IMG/VR virus record: IMGVR_UViG_3300050821_004361
Span: 1-29,626 of that record
Length of the DNA: 29,626 nt
Strand: one strand, 5' to 3'
Source: a virus
In this document: positions 1 through 7,679 of the stretch, one piece after another
Layout: each line of letters opens with the position of its first letter
How positions within the stretch are numbered: the stretch's first letter is position 1
Notes under the pieces: model-generated
What the model was told of the DNA's origin: nothing
The model's input: only the letters and a program-made list of their open reading frames with translations
Database searches by the model: none
Translations under genes and position numbers: made by a program

Positions 1-72
1 CAAGCGCAGCAAGAGCGCCCGGTTCGCGATCTGAATTCGCGGCCTCCGTTACCCCCTAGTGGGACCGCGATA

Positions 73-112
73 GGGGCCGGGCTTCCTGGCCGCACAGAAG
101 GAGCCCGGCCCC
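73..112. terminator. GC-rich hairpin left of attP
   Basis: The arms GGGGCCGGGCT (73-83) and AGCCCGGCCCC (102-112) are perfect inverse complements around an 18-nt loop. There is no clear T-run on either side, so it is a strong hairpin that could end transcription of an unseen gene to the left rather than a canonical intrinsic terminator. I see no gene in positions 1-72. Confidence 0.5.
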
Positions 113-114
113 GC

Positions 115-184
115 TGTCACGCACAGTCACGCGGTAGTCACGCGTTTGTCTGGCTTTAACAAAATCAATGAGTTAAGTCACGCG
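115..184. repeat. AGTCACGCG repeats, left arm of attP
   Basis: Exact copies of AGTCACGCG lie at 125-133, 136-144 and 176-184, with an imperfect copy at 115-123. The third is followed by CGCGTG, so it is half of a palindrome. A further full palindrome of the same unit lies on the other side of the tRNA-derived core at 399-417. Short repeats flanking a tRNA-derived core are the usual form of arm-type integrase binding sites. The assignment to the integrase at 13869 is inference. Confidence 0.55.
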
Positions 185-255
185 GCGCGTGGTTAAAACG
201 TATAGGTAATGTCGGCCAACACAGGCTTAGAAGTCACTTAAAGCTCGGAAGTCAT

Positions 256-286
256 TGTGTCTGTTATGTCTGCTAAACCAGACACA
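256..286. repeat. Inverted CAGACAC motif next to attP core
   Basis: TGTGTCTG at 256-263 and CAGACACA at 279-286 form an 8-bp inverted repeat that abuts the tRNA-derived core. An ATGTCTG lies between them. This is one local cluster of the heptamer that recurs through the window. Confidence 0.6.
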
Positions 287-336
287 CTCCCTTCACACGG
301 GAGGGGTCGCAGGTTCGATCCCTGCATCGCCCACCA
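287..336 (+). other. attP core: 3' half of tRNA-Val(CAC)
   Basis: The segment folds as the 3' part of a tRNA. It has an anticodon arm (CTCCC 287-291, loop with CAC at 294-296, GGGAG 299-303), a T arm (GCAGG 309-313, TTCGATC loop, CCTGC 321-325), the 3' acceptor strand ATCGCCC (326-332) and an encoded ACCA (333-336). The CAC anticodon and the ATCGCCC acceptor fit bacterial tRNA-Val. The matching 5' half (GGGCGAT and a D arm) is absent upstream, so it is not a functional tRNA gene. Integrases that target tRNA genes carry such a 3' fragment in attP so the host tRNA is restored on insertion. Phage-like sequence and AGTCACGCG repeats on both sides favour attP over attL or attR. Confidence 0.8.
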
Positions 337-398
337 AGATAACTCTCTGAAATCTAAGCCGAATTTGAACCCCTCTCGGGTGTCTGGCAAAGTTGTCT

Positions 399-417
399 AG
401 TCACGCGGCGCGTGACT
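399..417. repeat. AGTCACGCG palindrome, right arm of attP
   Basis: AGTCACGCG (399-407), a single G, then CGCGTGACT (409-417) form a 19-bp perfect palindrome. The arm is identical to the repeats at 125-184. It overlaps the stop codon of the leftmost gene of the early operon. It may be an integrase or excisionase arm site, a weak terminator, or both. Confidence 0.55.
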
Positions 418-664
418 AACCTCTAGTTGTATCCTGTAGCGTTTGTATGAACGCGTCGACTTCCTCGTCTGTCACGGGGCGCACTCTCTCCGTGCGTTGG
501 TTGATGATTGTTTGAGGGGCAGCGCCCCAAAAGAACTCGCCCGATGACACGATGTAGGCGTCGATCCGGCCTTCGTTGTCGCCGTACTCCGTCTTCAGGC
601 ACAGCTCGCCATCAGCCGATACGAATAGGCCGATAGGGCATTCAGCAAGCGTCGTCTCAGGCAT
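416..664 (-). CDS. Conserved phage hypothetical protein, 82 aa
   Basis: This is the last gene of the leftward early operon. The core, with GLFVSADGELCLKTEYG near the N-terminus and YIVSSGEFFWG around residues 38-48, resembles a small protein of unknown role often seen in phages of alphaproteobacteria. No transmembrane or signal segment is visible. The start is supported by GGGAGAG about 6 nt upstream of the ATG. The stop overlaps the AGTCACGCG palindrome. Function is unknown. Confidence 0.75.
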   Translation of the reverse strand: MPETTLAECPIGLFVSADGELCLKTEYGDNEGRIDAYIVSSGEFFWGAAPQTIINQRTERVRPVTDEEVDAFIQTLQDTTRG

Positions 665-675
665 GCGTCTCTCCC

Positions 676-1023
676 TCAGATGTGCCCGGTGCGCACCATC
701 ACCTTTGACGTGCGGGCGTGGCTGCGCGAGCCGGTCATTCGCTGCTCAACGATTGGGCTCTTGTACCGGAGCGCCTTGTTGCGGAGCGCGGTCTGCGCGA
801 TCCCGCCCCAAGCCTCGGGTGTGTGAGCCCGGAGCCCCTGCGCTTCCGCCATGAAACGGATTTGTTCGAAGATGCCTTCCCAGCCCTCGGGCAGATTGTA
901 GATTAAGTCGCGCAAGGCGCGCTTCCAGGCTGGGCTGGCGGCGGCAAGGACTTGGTCAATGGCTTCGTCGCGGGCGATCTCGCCGTTTATCGTCGCCAGA
1001 CGAATGTGAGGCTGCGACGCCAT
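676..1023 (-). CDS. Conserved phage hypothetical protein, 115 aa
   Basis: The middle of the protein (WEGIFEQIRFMAEAQGLR, then a WGGIA element around residues 72-77) and the basic C-terminus (SRSHAR around residues 98-103) resemble a family of unknown function found in phages and mobile elements of Rhizobiales-like hosts. It contains no membrane segment or recognisable catalytic motif. It sits in the early operon between the Tad2-like gene and the leftmost gene, with 11 nt to the next start, so it is probably co-transcribed. The name is from memory of the family pattern and gives no function. Confidence 0.75.
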   Translation of the reverse strand: MASQPHIRLATINGEIARDEAIDQVLAAASPAWKRALRDLIYNLPEGWEGIFEQIRFMAEAQGLRAHTPEAWGGIAQTALRNKALRYKSPIVEQRMTGSRSHARTSKVMVRTGHI

Positions 1024-1037
1024 TTTGCATCACCCAA

Positions 1038-1298
1038 TTAGTCGTGCACCGCGACTTCCCAGTCTTGGGCCAGCAGGTCAGGCGTTGAGGCATTCCAACC
1101 GGGCTGGCGCACGCCTTGCGCGTTGAACAGCACGAGATACGCTGCGACTTGGTATCGCTCGCCGTCGCCCTTGGGTCGCGGATAAGCCTCCGTGTGGGCG
1201 TCTTCCATGTAGACATGCATATCTTTGCCATTCCATCCGGCGCGGCGAATAGATTTGCTTTCTCGCAACCACGCGATTGCCTGTCCAATGTCAGCCAT
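1038..1298 (-). CDS. Tad2-like (DUF2829) anti-Thoeris protein
   Basis: The 86-aa protein has the DUF2829 pattern. After a short helix comes RRAGWNGKDMHVYM, then YQVAAYLVLFNAQG, then W-x-ASTPDLLAQDWEV at the C-terminus. Characterised DUF2829 proteins are Tad2, phage inhibitors that bind and sequester the cyclic ADP-ribose-type signal made by Thoeris ThsB, which stops ThsA from depleting NAD. That function is known for family members and is inferred here. The start is taken at the second ATG, because GGAG lies 6 nt upstream of it but only 1 nt from the first (1304). It lies at the promoter-distal end of the early operon, where accessory and counter-defence genes are common. Confidence 0.8.
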   Translation of the reverse strand: MADIGQAIAWLRESKSIRRAGWNGKDMHVYMEDAHTEAYPRPKGDGERYQVAAYLVLFNAQGVRQPGWNASTPDLLAQDWEVAVHD

Positions 1299-1444
1299 TT
1301 TCATTCTCCAAATCTTGCGCGGCTTTACCGAGTTTCACCGGGTGACAACTCACTAACGAAGGACCGGAACTCGATCTTGTAGCGCCTTCAAACGCTCGCC
1401 GGGTGGCCGCGCGCCCGCTGCGGGGAGATCCCCTCCTTCGTCAG

Positions 1445-1699
1445 TTAGATGAAATTGAAAACGAGGCGCGAGCGCCCGTCACGAGTGTCGACGCGAATGG
1501 CGGCTTCGATCACCCGGTTCGCCTCCTCGGGCGTGATGACGAGCCCGCCGGCCATTGGAACCGCCCTGATCTGTTTCTTGTCGACGAGGGCGTAGATACG
1601 CTGTCGCGGCACGCCGAGACGGGCGGCGAGGCCCCCAATCGAGAGGGGCTGCGTGATGCGCTCCAAGGGCGCGGCGGACTTACGTTGGGCGGCAGGCAT
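1445..1699 (-). CDS. Small MerR/AlpA-type HTH protein
   Basis: An 84-aa protein with a central helix-turn-helix of the excisionase type. It reads SIGGLAARLGVPRQRIYALV (residues about 20-39), followed by a hydrophobic wing segment and TPEEANRVIEAAI. AAGGAG 9 nt upstream supports the start. It probably binds DNA as a small regulator or a recombination directionality factor. It lies nearer attP than the excisionase-like gene at 13723, so either could serve the integrase. The 140 bp downstream, up to the Tad2-like gene, holds only a small GGGGA/TCCCC hairpin. Confidence 0.7.
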   Translation of the reverse strand: MPAAQRKSAAPLERITQPLSIGGLAARLGVPRQRIYALVDKKQIRAVPMAGGLVITPEEANRVIEAAIRVDTRDGRSRLVFNFI

Positions 1700-1761
1700 A
1701 GGCGGGTTCTCCTTGTCTCTTAATTAGTGATTGTGTCTGGTCGTGTCAAGTTTGTCTTGCG

Positions 1762-4299
1762 TCAAACTGGCTCCTCGTCGGCGGACGGAAACGGGATTAT
1801 CGTAGCGCTCGCCGGCCTCGGGAGGTTCTTCCACAGCGCAATGATTTCGGCGTGGGTCATGGTGCTCCATTCGCGCCCGCCCGGGGCCTTCTCGCCCAAG
1901 AGCCACAACCGGCCCGAATGCGTCCCGTCGGCGACCAGACCTGCGAGGTGAGGCGCTTTCGGATCGACCCTGAGACGGCGCACGCCCGTTTTGCGCCGCT
2001 CCATGTCGAGGAGCCACGTTCGCACGATTTGCGACGACGGCTTGTTCTTGACTTCGTGGGCGACGTGATCGGCGATCTCGCCTTGCGTCGCCACCAGAAC
2101 AGCAAAGGGGCCTTTACCTTCCTGCGCGTCGGCCAGAAGCTCTTCCAGCCCCGCCAACGCCGGGTGGATGTTCAAGTGCTCCAATTCGGTTTTGTCGTCG
2201 CTCGACGGCGCGACGCCGCCGATGAACTCCTGCTTCTCGGCTTCGGTCAGGGCGTAGTGAAGCAGGTAGGAAGCGGCCAATTCGTCGCCGCCTTGTTTGA
2301 GCCACGCCCAAAGATTTTGGTAGTAATCGGGGGGTTCAGCTTTGGCGTCGCGGCGATTGACGACATGCACGCGGCGCTGGCCGCGCTCCAAGTAGAGCGG
2401 GTTTTCCTCGTTGGAGAACAAGATCACTGCGACCCGGTTCGGGATCTCGTAGGGGTGCATGTGCTTTTTGTTGATGGTCAGCGTCTCCGGCGGACGCGCC
2501 AACAGCTCTTTCAGGCGCGTGCCTACGTCATGCGCGGACGTGAAACCGTAGTCCGACTGGCGTGTCTCGCCGACGATCAGGAGCTTGGTTTCGACCACGC
2601 CGTTGAACGGCTCCGAAAGCTTAAAAATCAGCGTTTCTTTCCAATTGCCGTCGCCAACCGCCAGCTTGACCGGCTGCACCAAGGTGTCTTTGCCGAACCC
2701 CTGGAGAGACATGATCAGAAAGTGCCAGTTCGGCTTGCACTCCGGGTGCTGGGCGGCAAACGCGCACCATTTGATGAACCGCTCGGCCTCAAAGCGTGAA
2801 CCCATGACGAACTCGACGTGATCGAGCCACGGCTTCACCTGCGCCGCCGTCGCCATCAGCGTCCCGTGGGTCGTGGGCCGCCAGAGGTTGAATACCGGGA
2901 GCGACGAATTGCTTGACGGGATCATCACCAAGTCTCCAGGCGCGTAGAGGACGCCGCGCGTTCGACGCTTCGCCGCTTGGGCGAGAAACAGATCGGCGAC
3001 CGAGGGGAGCCGTCCCCGGTGGCCCGGGCGCAGCTCGCGCGTGAGCGTCTTCGCCAGATGCGCGTTGTCGTCAGAAAACGCTTGCCGGGAGACGACATCG
3101 CGGGTCTCCACGTCGATGAACCCCTGCGACCGGCAATAAACCCAGTGCTCTTCGAGCATGTCCCAAGCCGGGGTCTTGGTCTGGAGCGCGGGGTCTTCGG
3201 GGTCGAGATCGGGAAAATCTTGCCCGGTCGCAGGCACGAGCGAGCGCACGAGCTTGATGAGGCCAATGTCGCCATATCTGAACCCGCTTTGCGAGAGCAC
3301 GCTTTTCCAGACGCTCTCGGAAGTCTGGCCGTGCTGCGCCCGTCCGTCCGACCATGAAAGCCAAAGATCGAGCGCCGCAGGCGTGGCGGCGAGGGCCGCG
3401 CCGAGAAACGCCGCCAGGGCGTAGGCGACCCTTGTCCAGTTGTCGTAATTGTCGAGCCAGCGATCAATGTCGTTGGGCAGTTCCCCAGGAGGCACGTCGC
3501 GGTTCGGGATCTCGTCGAGGAGCGCTTTGGCCTCGGCGATCTTGGCGCTGGGATCTATCGATTTCGCGCCAGGCGCAGACGCCGTCGCAGACACGGGCGC
3601 AGACACGGGCGGGGGCGGCGGCCCGTCGAGCACCCAGCCCAGAGTTTTCGCTTCTCGGACAAACTCATCGAAAAAATTATCGAGCTGGTCGACGCTCACA
3701 ACCGGGATCTGATCCAAGCCTTCAAGCGCGCGGCTCCAGACGTATGGGCCACGCGTGCCGGGATGCACGCCCGCGATCACGGCTTGCTTGCTCGACGCGA
3801 GCAACTGAACCTCGGTCGTCAGGACGCCGTTGCGGAATTTGAACGACCTGTTTGCGACCGGCGCGCCGTCGCCGACAAAATCGACCGCCCGCACGAAGAA
3901 GGCGTCGCGCTCGTGCTTGGGTGCGACCACGTAGCGTCGGAGGGGTTCAACTCCGGTGTACGTCAGCAAGAGCGCCCGGAAAATTCGCGAGAAAATCTCG
4001 CCCTGGTCGTTGTCGACGATGAACCAACCGCCGCCCGCGACAAAGCCGACATTTGCGCCCCATTCGTCGCGCCAGAGCTTCGCGGTGGCGTAGTCGGCGC
4101 AACGAAATTTCGGATTGTTCACGTCAACGCCGACCCAGCCCGACGGGGTGAGCTTTCCCGGGGCTTTGCCTCGGTCCTTGGGGTGGATGCTCGAGCTGGG
4201 CGAGATGTCGCAGTCAGGCGGCGTCACAGGCACCAGGCGCGGGCCAAAATTCAGGTCGTAGAGCTGGATCGCGTCGTACTGGAGCTTCAAGTCGGGCAT
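1762..4299 (-). CDS. Primase-helicase (prim-pol N-terminus, D5/DUF5906-type helicase)
   Basis: An 845-aa replication protein. Residues about 35-190 resemble an archaeo-eukaryotic-type primase/polymerase domain, with VDND at 95-98 as a likely metal-binding acidic motif and LLASSKQAVIAGVHP at about 166-180. A P/A-rich linker (227-250) leads to a PriCT-like helical segment (about 275-345). The C-terminal SF3/D5-type ATPase has a Walker A variant GFGKDT at 534-539, LLIVGE at 573-578, LFSNEENP at 627-634 and RGQRRVHV at 639-646. It should prime and unwind DNA for the family A polymerase encoded just upstream. The start at 4299 has AAAGGG about 8 nt upstream. An upstream in-frame ATG at 4407 would bury it in the preceding gene. 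The gene overlaps that gene's end by 13 nt. Confidence 0.88.
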   Translation of the reverse strand: MPDLKLQYDAIQLYDLNFGPRLVPVTPPDCDISPSSSIHPKDRGKAPGKLTPSGWVGVDVNNPKFRCADYATAKLWRDEWGANVGFVAGGGWFIVDNDQGEIFSRIFRALLLTYTGVEPLRRYVVAPKHERDAFFVRAVDFVGDGAPVANRSFKFRNGVLTTEVQLLASSKQAVIAGVHPGTRGPYVWSRALEGLDQIPVVSVDQLDNFFDEFVREAKTLGWVLDGPPPPPVSAPVSATASAPGAKSIDPSAKIAEAKALLDEIPNRDVPPGELPNDIDRWLDNYDNWTRVAYALAAFLGAALAATPAALDLWLSWSDGRAQHGQTSESVWKSVLSQSGFRYGDIGLIKLVRSLVPATGQDFPDLDPEDPALQTKTPAWDMLEEHWVYCRSQGFIDVETRDVVSRQAFSDDNAHLAKTLTRELRPGHRGRLPSVADLFLAQAAKRRTRGVLYAPGDLVMIPSSNSSLPVFNLWRPTTHGTLMATAAQVKPWLDHVEFVMGSRFEAERFIKWCAFAAQHPECKPNWHFLIMSLQGFGKDTLVQPVKLAVGDGNWKETLIFKLSEPFNGVVETKLLIVGETRQSDYGFTSAHDVGTRLKELLARPPETLTINKKHMHPYEIPNRVAVILFSNEENPLYLERGQRRVHVVNRRDAKAEPPDYYQNLWAWLKQGGDELAASYLLHYALTEAEKQEFIGGVAPSSDDKTELEHLNIHPALAGLEELLADAQEGKGPFAVLVATQGEIADHVAHEVKNKPSSQIVRTWLLDMERRKTGVRRLRVDPKAPHLAGLVADGTHSGRLWLLGEKAPGGREWSTMTHAEIIALWKNLPRPASATIIPFPSADEEPV

Positions 4300-4517
4300 G
4301 GGCGCAGCCCTTTCGCGTGGCGGCGGATCTCGCTGATTGCGTTTCGTAGACCGCTGGCCGAGCGGCTGGTTCGGGGCGCGACTTGGATCAGCTTTCGCCC
4401 GGCGCATGACCAGTAGACCATCAGGTGTCTGCGCTTGTCGTCGACCTCGTCGATCACGCCCCCGTTGCGCTCGATCTCCACGAGGATCGCGTCTAGGTAC
4501 ATGTTTCGTCGGCTCAT
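4287..4517 (-). CDS. Small hypothetical protein between polymerase and primase
   Basis: A 76-aa basic protein beginning MSRRNMYLDAILVEIERNG. The ATG overlaps the polymerase stop as ATGA, which fixes the start and suggests translational coupling. Its pattern, an N-terminal helix, then strands with GRKLIQVAPRTSRS, then a C-terminal helix, is loosely like the small HicA-type dsRNA-binding fold, but I cannot show homology. A role with the replication proteins is inferred only from position. Confidence 0.7.
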   Translation of the reverse strand: MSRRNMYLDAILVEIERNGGVIDEVDDKRRHLMVYWSCAGRKLIQVAPRTSRSASGLRNAISEIRRHAKGLRPCPT

Positions 4518-6520
4518 AGCTTGCCGTACCTCTCGCTGATCCCGCCCGCGCACGAAAGCGGCATGCCCCGCGCCCATGTCGGGACCACGCTCATCGCCAG
4601 CTTCATTCCGAGGAAGAGTTCGTATGCGTCGTCGCCTTCCTTTGTCATCGCGACGATCTCGTCATGGACAGTGGTCAAAAGCGTGTCTGGGAACTCGTTC
4701 TCCAGACTGACCATCGCGTCGGCCAGCAGGTCGCGCGCGATGGCCTGCGTCGCGTTCTCGACCAGCTTGCCGCCGTAGGTGTCCAGCTCGCACCATTGGC
4801 GCGTGTACTGGTTGACGCCCCAGTAGATGATCCGCCCGCCTTCGATCCGCGCGTTGCGGTAGACGAGGCGTCGCCCTGACGGCAGTTCCATCAAGAGCGC
4901 GCCCGCGAGCCGCCCCTTCGGATCGCCCATGCGAAAGCTCAGTTTCCTGAGATAGAACGTCTCGCCGGGGCGGGTGATCGCTTGTTTCGCGTAAGCTTCA
5001 AGCGCGTGCCACAGAGCCACGATTGGCGCATTCGCCCGCCGAAACGCGTTGACCGCGTCGCGGGCTTCCTGAACGGTCAGGTGAACCCCTGCCTTCTCCG
5101 CCGTCTCCCAAAACTTGTTCGGGCCCATGCCGTAGCCACACGCGAGGCGCAGGACCTTGCCCAATTGCCGGTTGGTCGAGCCGATGCTCGCCGCCGTGAA
5201 TGTGTAGACATCCTCGTGTCTGCGGAACACATCAAGAAGCGGTTCGAATTCGGCCAGCCAGGCGAGCACGATGGCTTCAATCGCGTGGTAGTCGCAGACG
5301 ACGAGTTTGAACCCCTCGGGCGCTTTGAAGACGCCGCGCAGGCACGAAGACACGACATCGAGGGGCCGACCGAACAAGAGGCGTAGACTGTCCGCGTCCA
5401 TGCCCTTGAGGATTTGCTCGATGGCTTTGTCGACGTGCTTGACGACGGGGCGAGGAAAATTCTGGATCTGCGGGCCTCTGCCGGCCCAGCGCAGCGTGCG
5501 CACCGCGCCGCCGTACTGCACGAGATTTCGGGCGCGATCATCGTCCTGCGAATATTCGTTGATGGCGGTGAGTTTCGCCGTCGAAGTCTTGGACGCTTCG
5601 GAGCGCAGCAGGAGCACGTCCTGGGTGTCCGGGGAGAGTTTGAAAAATTCCGGCGAGCCGATGAAGCCGGCAAGCGTGTCTTTGGCCAGCGAGGCGTGCG
5701 GGTATCCTCGCGAGCGCACCCACTCCAAAAGCTTCACGTTCTGCGTCGCGCCATTGACCTCGCCGTTGGTGATCCGGCGGATCTCGGCGTTGAGACGGAG
5801 CAGTTCTTGCAGCGTGATCGCTTGCAACGCGACGAGCAGCTCGCGATCAACGGGGAGCCCGCGCTGGTTCATGCGCTGGTCGACGAGCCAGATCTCGCGC
5901 TCCCGGGGCGGCATGCGCGGGATGCGCAGATGAACGTCGCGCTCGGCTTCAACGTCGGCGAGATTGTAGGCGATCAGTTGGTTGAGCTTGACCGGGTCCT
6001 CGCGGTGCCACCAGATCGGTTTATGGTTGGCGTCGAAGCGCCGGGGCCTCGCCATGCGTTTCATCACGGCGTAGCCGGCCTTGTCTTTGACGTGCGGCGA
6101 GCCGACCGCTCGCGAGGCGTCGTCCAGGCTCATGGGTAGGCCGGCGCAGGCCGCCGCCGCCATCGTGCAATAGAACCGCTCGATGGGCAGCGCCGGCCAG
6201 TTAAAACGGGGAACGCAGATGTTGTTCCAGACCGCCCACTCGAAGGCGGCGTTCCACGCGTGGATCTCTGCCCCATTGCGGACAACTTCAAGCAGACGGC
6301 ATTCGTGCGCCTTGGCGGCGACAACTTCGGGACGCGCCGGATCAACAAGCATCGGGTCCAGAAGGTCGAAGCCGATGAAATACGGCAGATCGTGGTTAAG
6401 CGCGAACCCGGCCAGGATCGGCACGGTGTCTGGATGCTTCGTCCACACGTCCGCGCCGACCTCGGTCAGGTCGAGGACGCCCGCCAACTCGAAATCGAGG
6501 CTGACGACCGTCGCGCCCAT
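4514..6520 (-). CDS. Family A DNA polymerase with 3'-5' exonuclease
   Basis: A 668-aa phage replicative polymerase. The N-terminus carries a DEDDy proofreading exonuclease, with DFE at 9-11, NAAFEW at 90-95 and Y185-x3-D189. The polymerase domain has motif A CDYHAIE (D410), motif B RQLGKVLRLACGYGMG (451-466) and motif C VHDE (HDE at 619-621). All expected catalytic acids are present. The start is chosen at 6520, where ATG overlaps the preceding stop as TGATG. An upstream in-frame start would lie inside the dpdA-like gene. This polymerase with DUF2800, DUF2815, primase and SNF2 genes is a known phage replication cassette. Confidence 0.93.
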   Translation of the reverse strand: MGATVVSLDFELAGVLDLTEVGADVWTKHPDTVPILAGFALNHDLPYFIGFDLLDPMLVDPARPEVVAAKAHECRLLEVVRNGAEIHAWNAAFEWAVWNNICVPRFNWPALPIERFYCTMAAAACAGLPMSLDDASRAVGSPHVKDKAGYAVMKRMARPRRFDANHKPIWWHREDPVKLNQLIAYNLADVEAERDVHLRIPRMPPREREIWLVDQRMNQRGLPVDRELLVALQAITLQELLRLNAEIRRITNGEVNGATQNVKLLEWVRSRGYPHASLAKDTLAGFIGSPEFFKLSPDTQDVLLLRSEASKTSTAKLTAINEYSQDDDRARNLVQYGGAVRTLRWAGRGPQIQNFPRPVVKHVDKAIEQILKGMDADSLRLLFGRPLDVVSSCLRGVFKAPEGFKLVVCDYHAIEAIVLAWLAEFEPLLDVFRRHEDVYTFTAASIGSTNRQLGKVLRLACGYGMGPNKFWETAEKAGVHLTVQEARDAVNAFRRANAPIVALWHALEAYAKQAITRPGETFYLRKLSFRMGDPKGRLAGALLMELPSGRRLVYRNARIEGGRIIYWGVNQYTRQWCELDTYGGKLVENATQAIARDLLADAMVSLENEFPDTLLTTVHDEIVAMTKEGDDAYELFLGMKLAMSVVPTWARGMPLSCAGGISERYGKL

Positions 6521-7239
6521 CACAGCGCCTCGATCTGGGCGGCCAGCGCTTCTGCGTTGCGCCAGTCGTTCTGGCCTTGACCTTTTCGGCGCGCGGAGTA
6601 GGACCACGCTATGCTGTCGGCTGAGTGAAGATGGTCGCGGATCGCCTCGACCTTGAGGCTCGTCACTTTCAGTCCGAACCCATGCAGCCTGAGATCCGGG
6701 CGCTCGGCGTGAATGGCGTTCAGAACGGCCAGAACGGCCCCGGGATCGCCGTTGCGCTTACAGACGCTTCCGACGCCTACCCACATGCCGGGTGTCAGTC
6801 GGCGGCTATAAGCGTGAACATGCGCAGCGTAGTCGGCGGGGTCGTAACCCTGGAGCACCGGCATCACAGTGACGCCGTTGAGGTCACAGGCCAGAAGCTC
6901 GTCGTAACGCTCAATCGTCAGGCGTTGATGATTGGCGACCGTCAGCCCGGTCTTCGCCAGCATGACCGGCTCGCACATGTAGTCTTGGGCGACAGCTGCG
7001 ACGAGGTTGGGCGCGGCCCAACGGCGAATGTGCGCGGCGTAGGCCGCTGGCGGTTCGGGATAGCCGCCGTGGCGAGCAAGCGTAGTGAATGCCCCGCTGT
7101 CCATGATCCAGGGGGCGTCGGTGAACTTGCTCTTGCGCCCCCGTGGGCCAGTCAGGCGGGTGACGCTGACGAACACCGGACCCAGCCGCTTTGCGTCGGA
7201 CGGTTGATGGATGCCGACGAAAAAGCGCAGCGCGCCCAT
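6520..7239 (-). CDS. dpdA: DpdA-family 7-deazaguanine DNA-modification enzyme
   Basis: A 239-aa protein of the tRNA-guanine-transglycosylase-like DpdA superfamily. Signatures are IMDSGAF at 45-51 (the counterpart of the substrate-binding DSGGF of TGT), AQDYMCEP at 84-91, MPVLQGY at 126-132, VGVGSVCKR at 154-162, LRLHGFGLK at 183-191 and SADSIAWSYSARR at 206-218. Known DpdA enzymes exchange guanine in DNA for a 7-deazaguanine such as preQ0, shielding phage DNA from restriction. No queuosine-precursor genes (folE, queD, queE, queC) are visible in the window, so the base would have to come from the host or from genes outside it. TGATG overlaps join it to both neighbours. Confidence 0.85.
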   Translation of the reverse strand: MGALRFFVGIHQPSDAKRLGPVFVSVTRLTGPRGRKSKFTDAPWIMDSGAFTTLARHGGYPEPPAAYAAHIRRWAAPNLVAAVAQDYMCEPVMLAKTGLTVANHQRLTIERYDELLACDLNGVTVMPVLQGYDPADYAAHVHAYSRRLTPGMWVGVGSVCKRNGDPGAVLAVLNAIHAERPDLRLHGFGLKVTSLKVEAIRDHLHSADSIAWSYSARRKGQGQNDWRNAEALAAQIEAL

Positions 7240-7679
7240 CACGCCCTCCTGGCGAGGCGTGGGCGGTAGACCAGCGGCGGATTGCAGAGCGCGTGGTGCT
7301 CGGCGCAATAAGGCGAGCCCGCTTGCTTGGGCTTGGCGCAGAACCAATGGTCGCCGCGCGCAGTCCCTGAAATCACCGCATAACGGCAGTGATGCGCTTC
7401 AAGCTCGAACACACGGAGCGGCCCGCTCCTGGGCCGGGCAGGCACGAACGCGAGCACAGACACGGGCTCGGGCGGCGCTTTGGGCTTGCGCGGGACTTGT
7501 AGCCCTCGTTCTGGAAAGCGCGGATCGCCCTTTAGACGCGCCGAGCGCGCCATACCGCACACCGAGTTCTTCGGCATGTTGAGACGCCGCCCGATCTCGG
7601 CGGTCGTGACTTTGTCCGCCCACAGCGCCGCAATGCGAGCGAGGTCGTCCTCGGTGTATTTGCCCACCGGGCCGCTCAC
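7239..7679 (-). CDS. gcrA: GcrA-like cell-cycle regulator
   Basis: A 146-aa protein matching GcrA at both ends. The N-terminal HTH is YTEDDLARIAALWADKVT followed by IGRRLNMPKNSVCGMARS (about 8-46). The C-terminus has HHCRYAV and GDHWFCAKPKQAGSPYCAEHH (about 95-128). GcrA is an alphaproteobacterial transcription factor that binds sigma70-RNA polymerase and acts at promoters carrying CcrM-methylated GANTC sites. A phage copy could redirect host or phage transcription through the cell cycle, which is inference. The linker (47-90) is P/R-rich and longer than in chromosomal proteins as I remember them. The start is GTG, overlapping the previous stop as GTGA. Confidence 0.82.
   Translation of the reverse strand: MSGPVGKYTEDDLARIAALWADKVTTAEIGRRLNMPKNSVCGMARSARLKGDPRFPERGLQVPRKPKAPPEPVSVLAFVPARPRSGPLRVFELEAHHCRYAVISGTARGDHWFCAKPKQAGSPYCAEHHALCNPPLVYRPRLARRA

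Noticed and set aside
287-336. Functional tRNA-Val gene
   Set aside because: Only the 3' half (anticodon arm onwards) is present. No 5' acceptor strand or D arm lies upstream.
1852-2799. Long rightward open frame, 315 codons
   Set aside because: It lies entirely opposite the primase-helicase, whose motifs are clear. Its composition is that of a GC-rich antisense shadow.
5414-6139. Rightward open frame opposite the polymerase
   Set aside because: The polymerase frame has all catalytic motifs. This frame shows no domain and no ribosome site.
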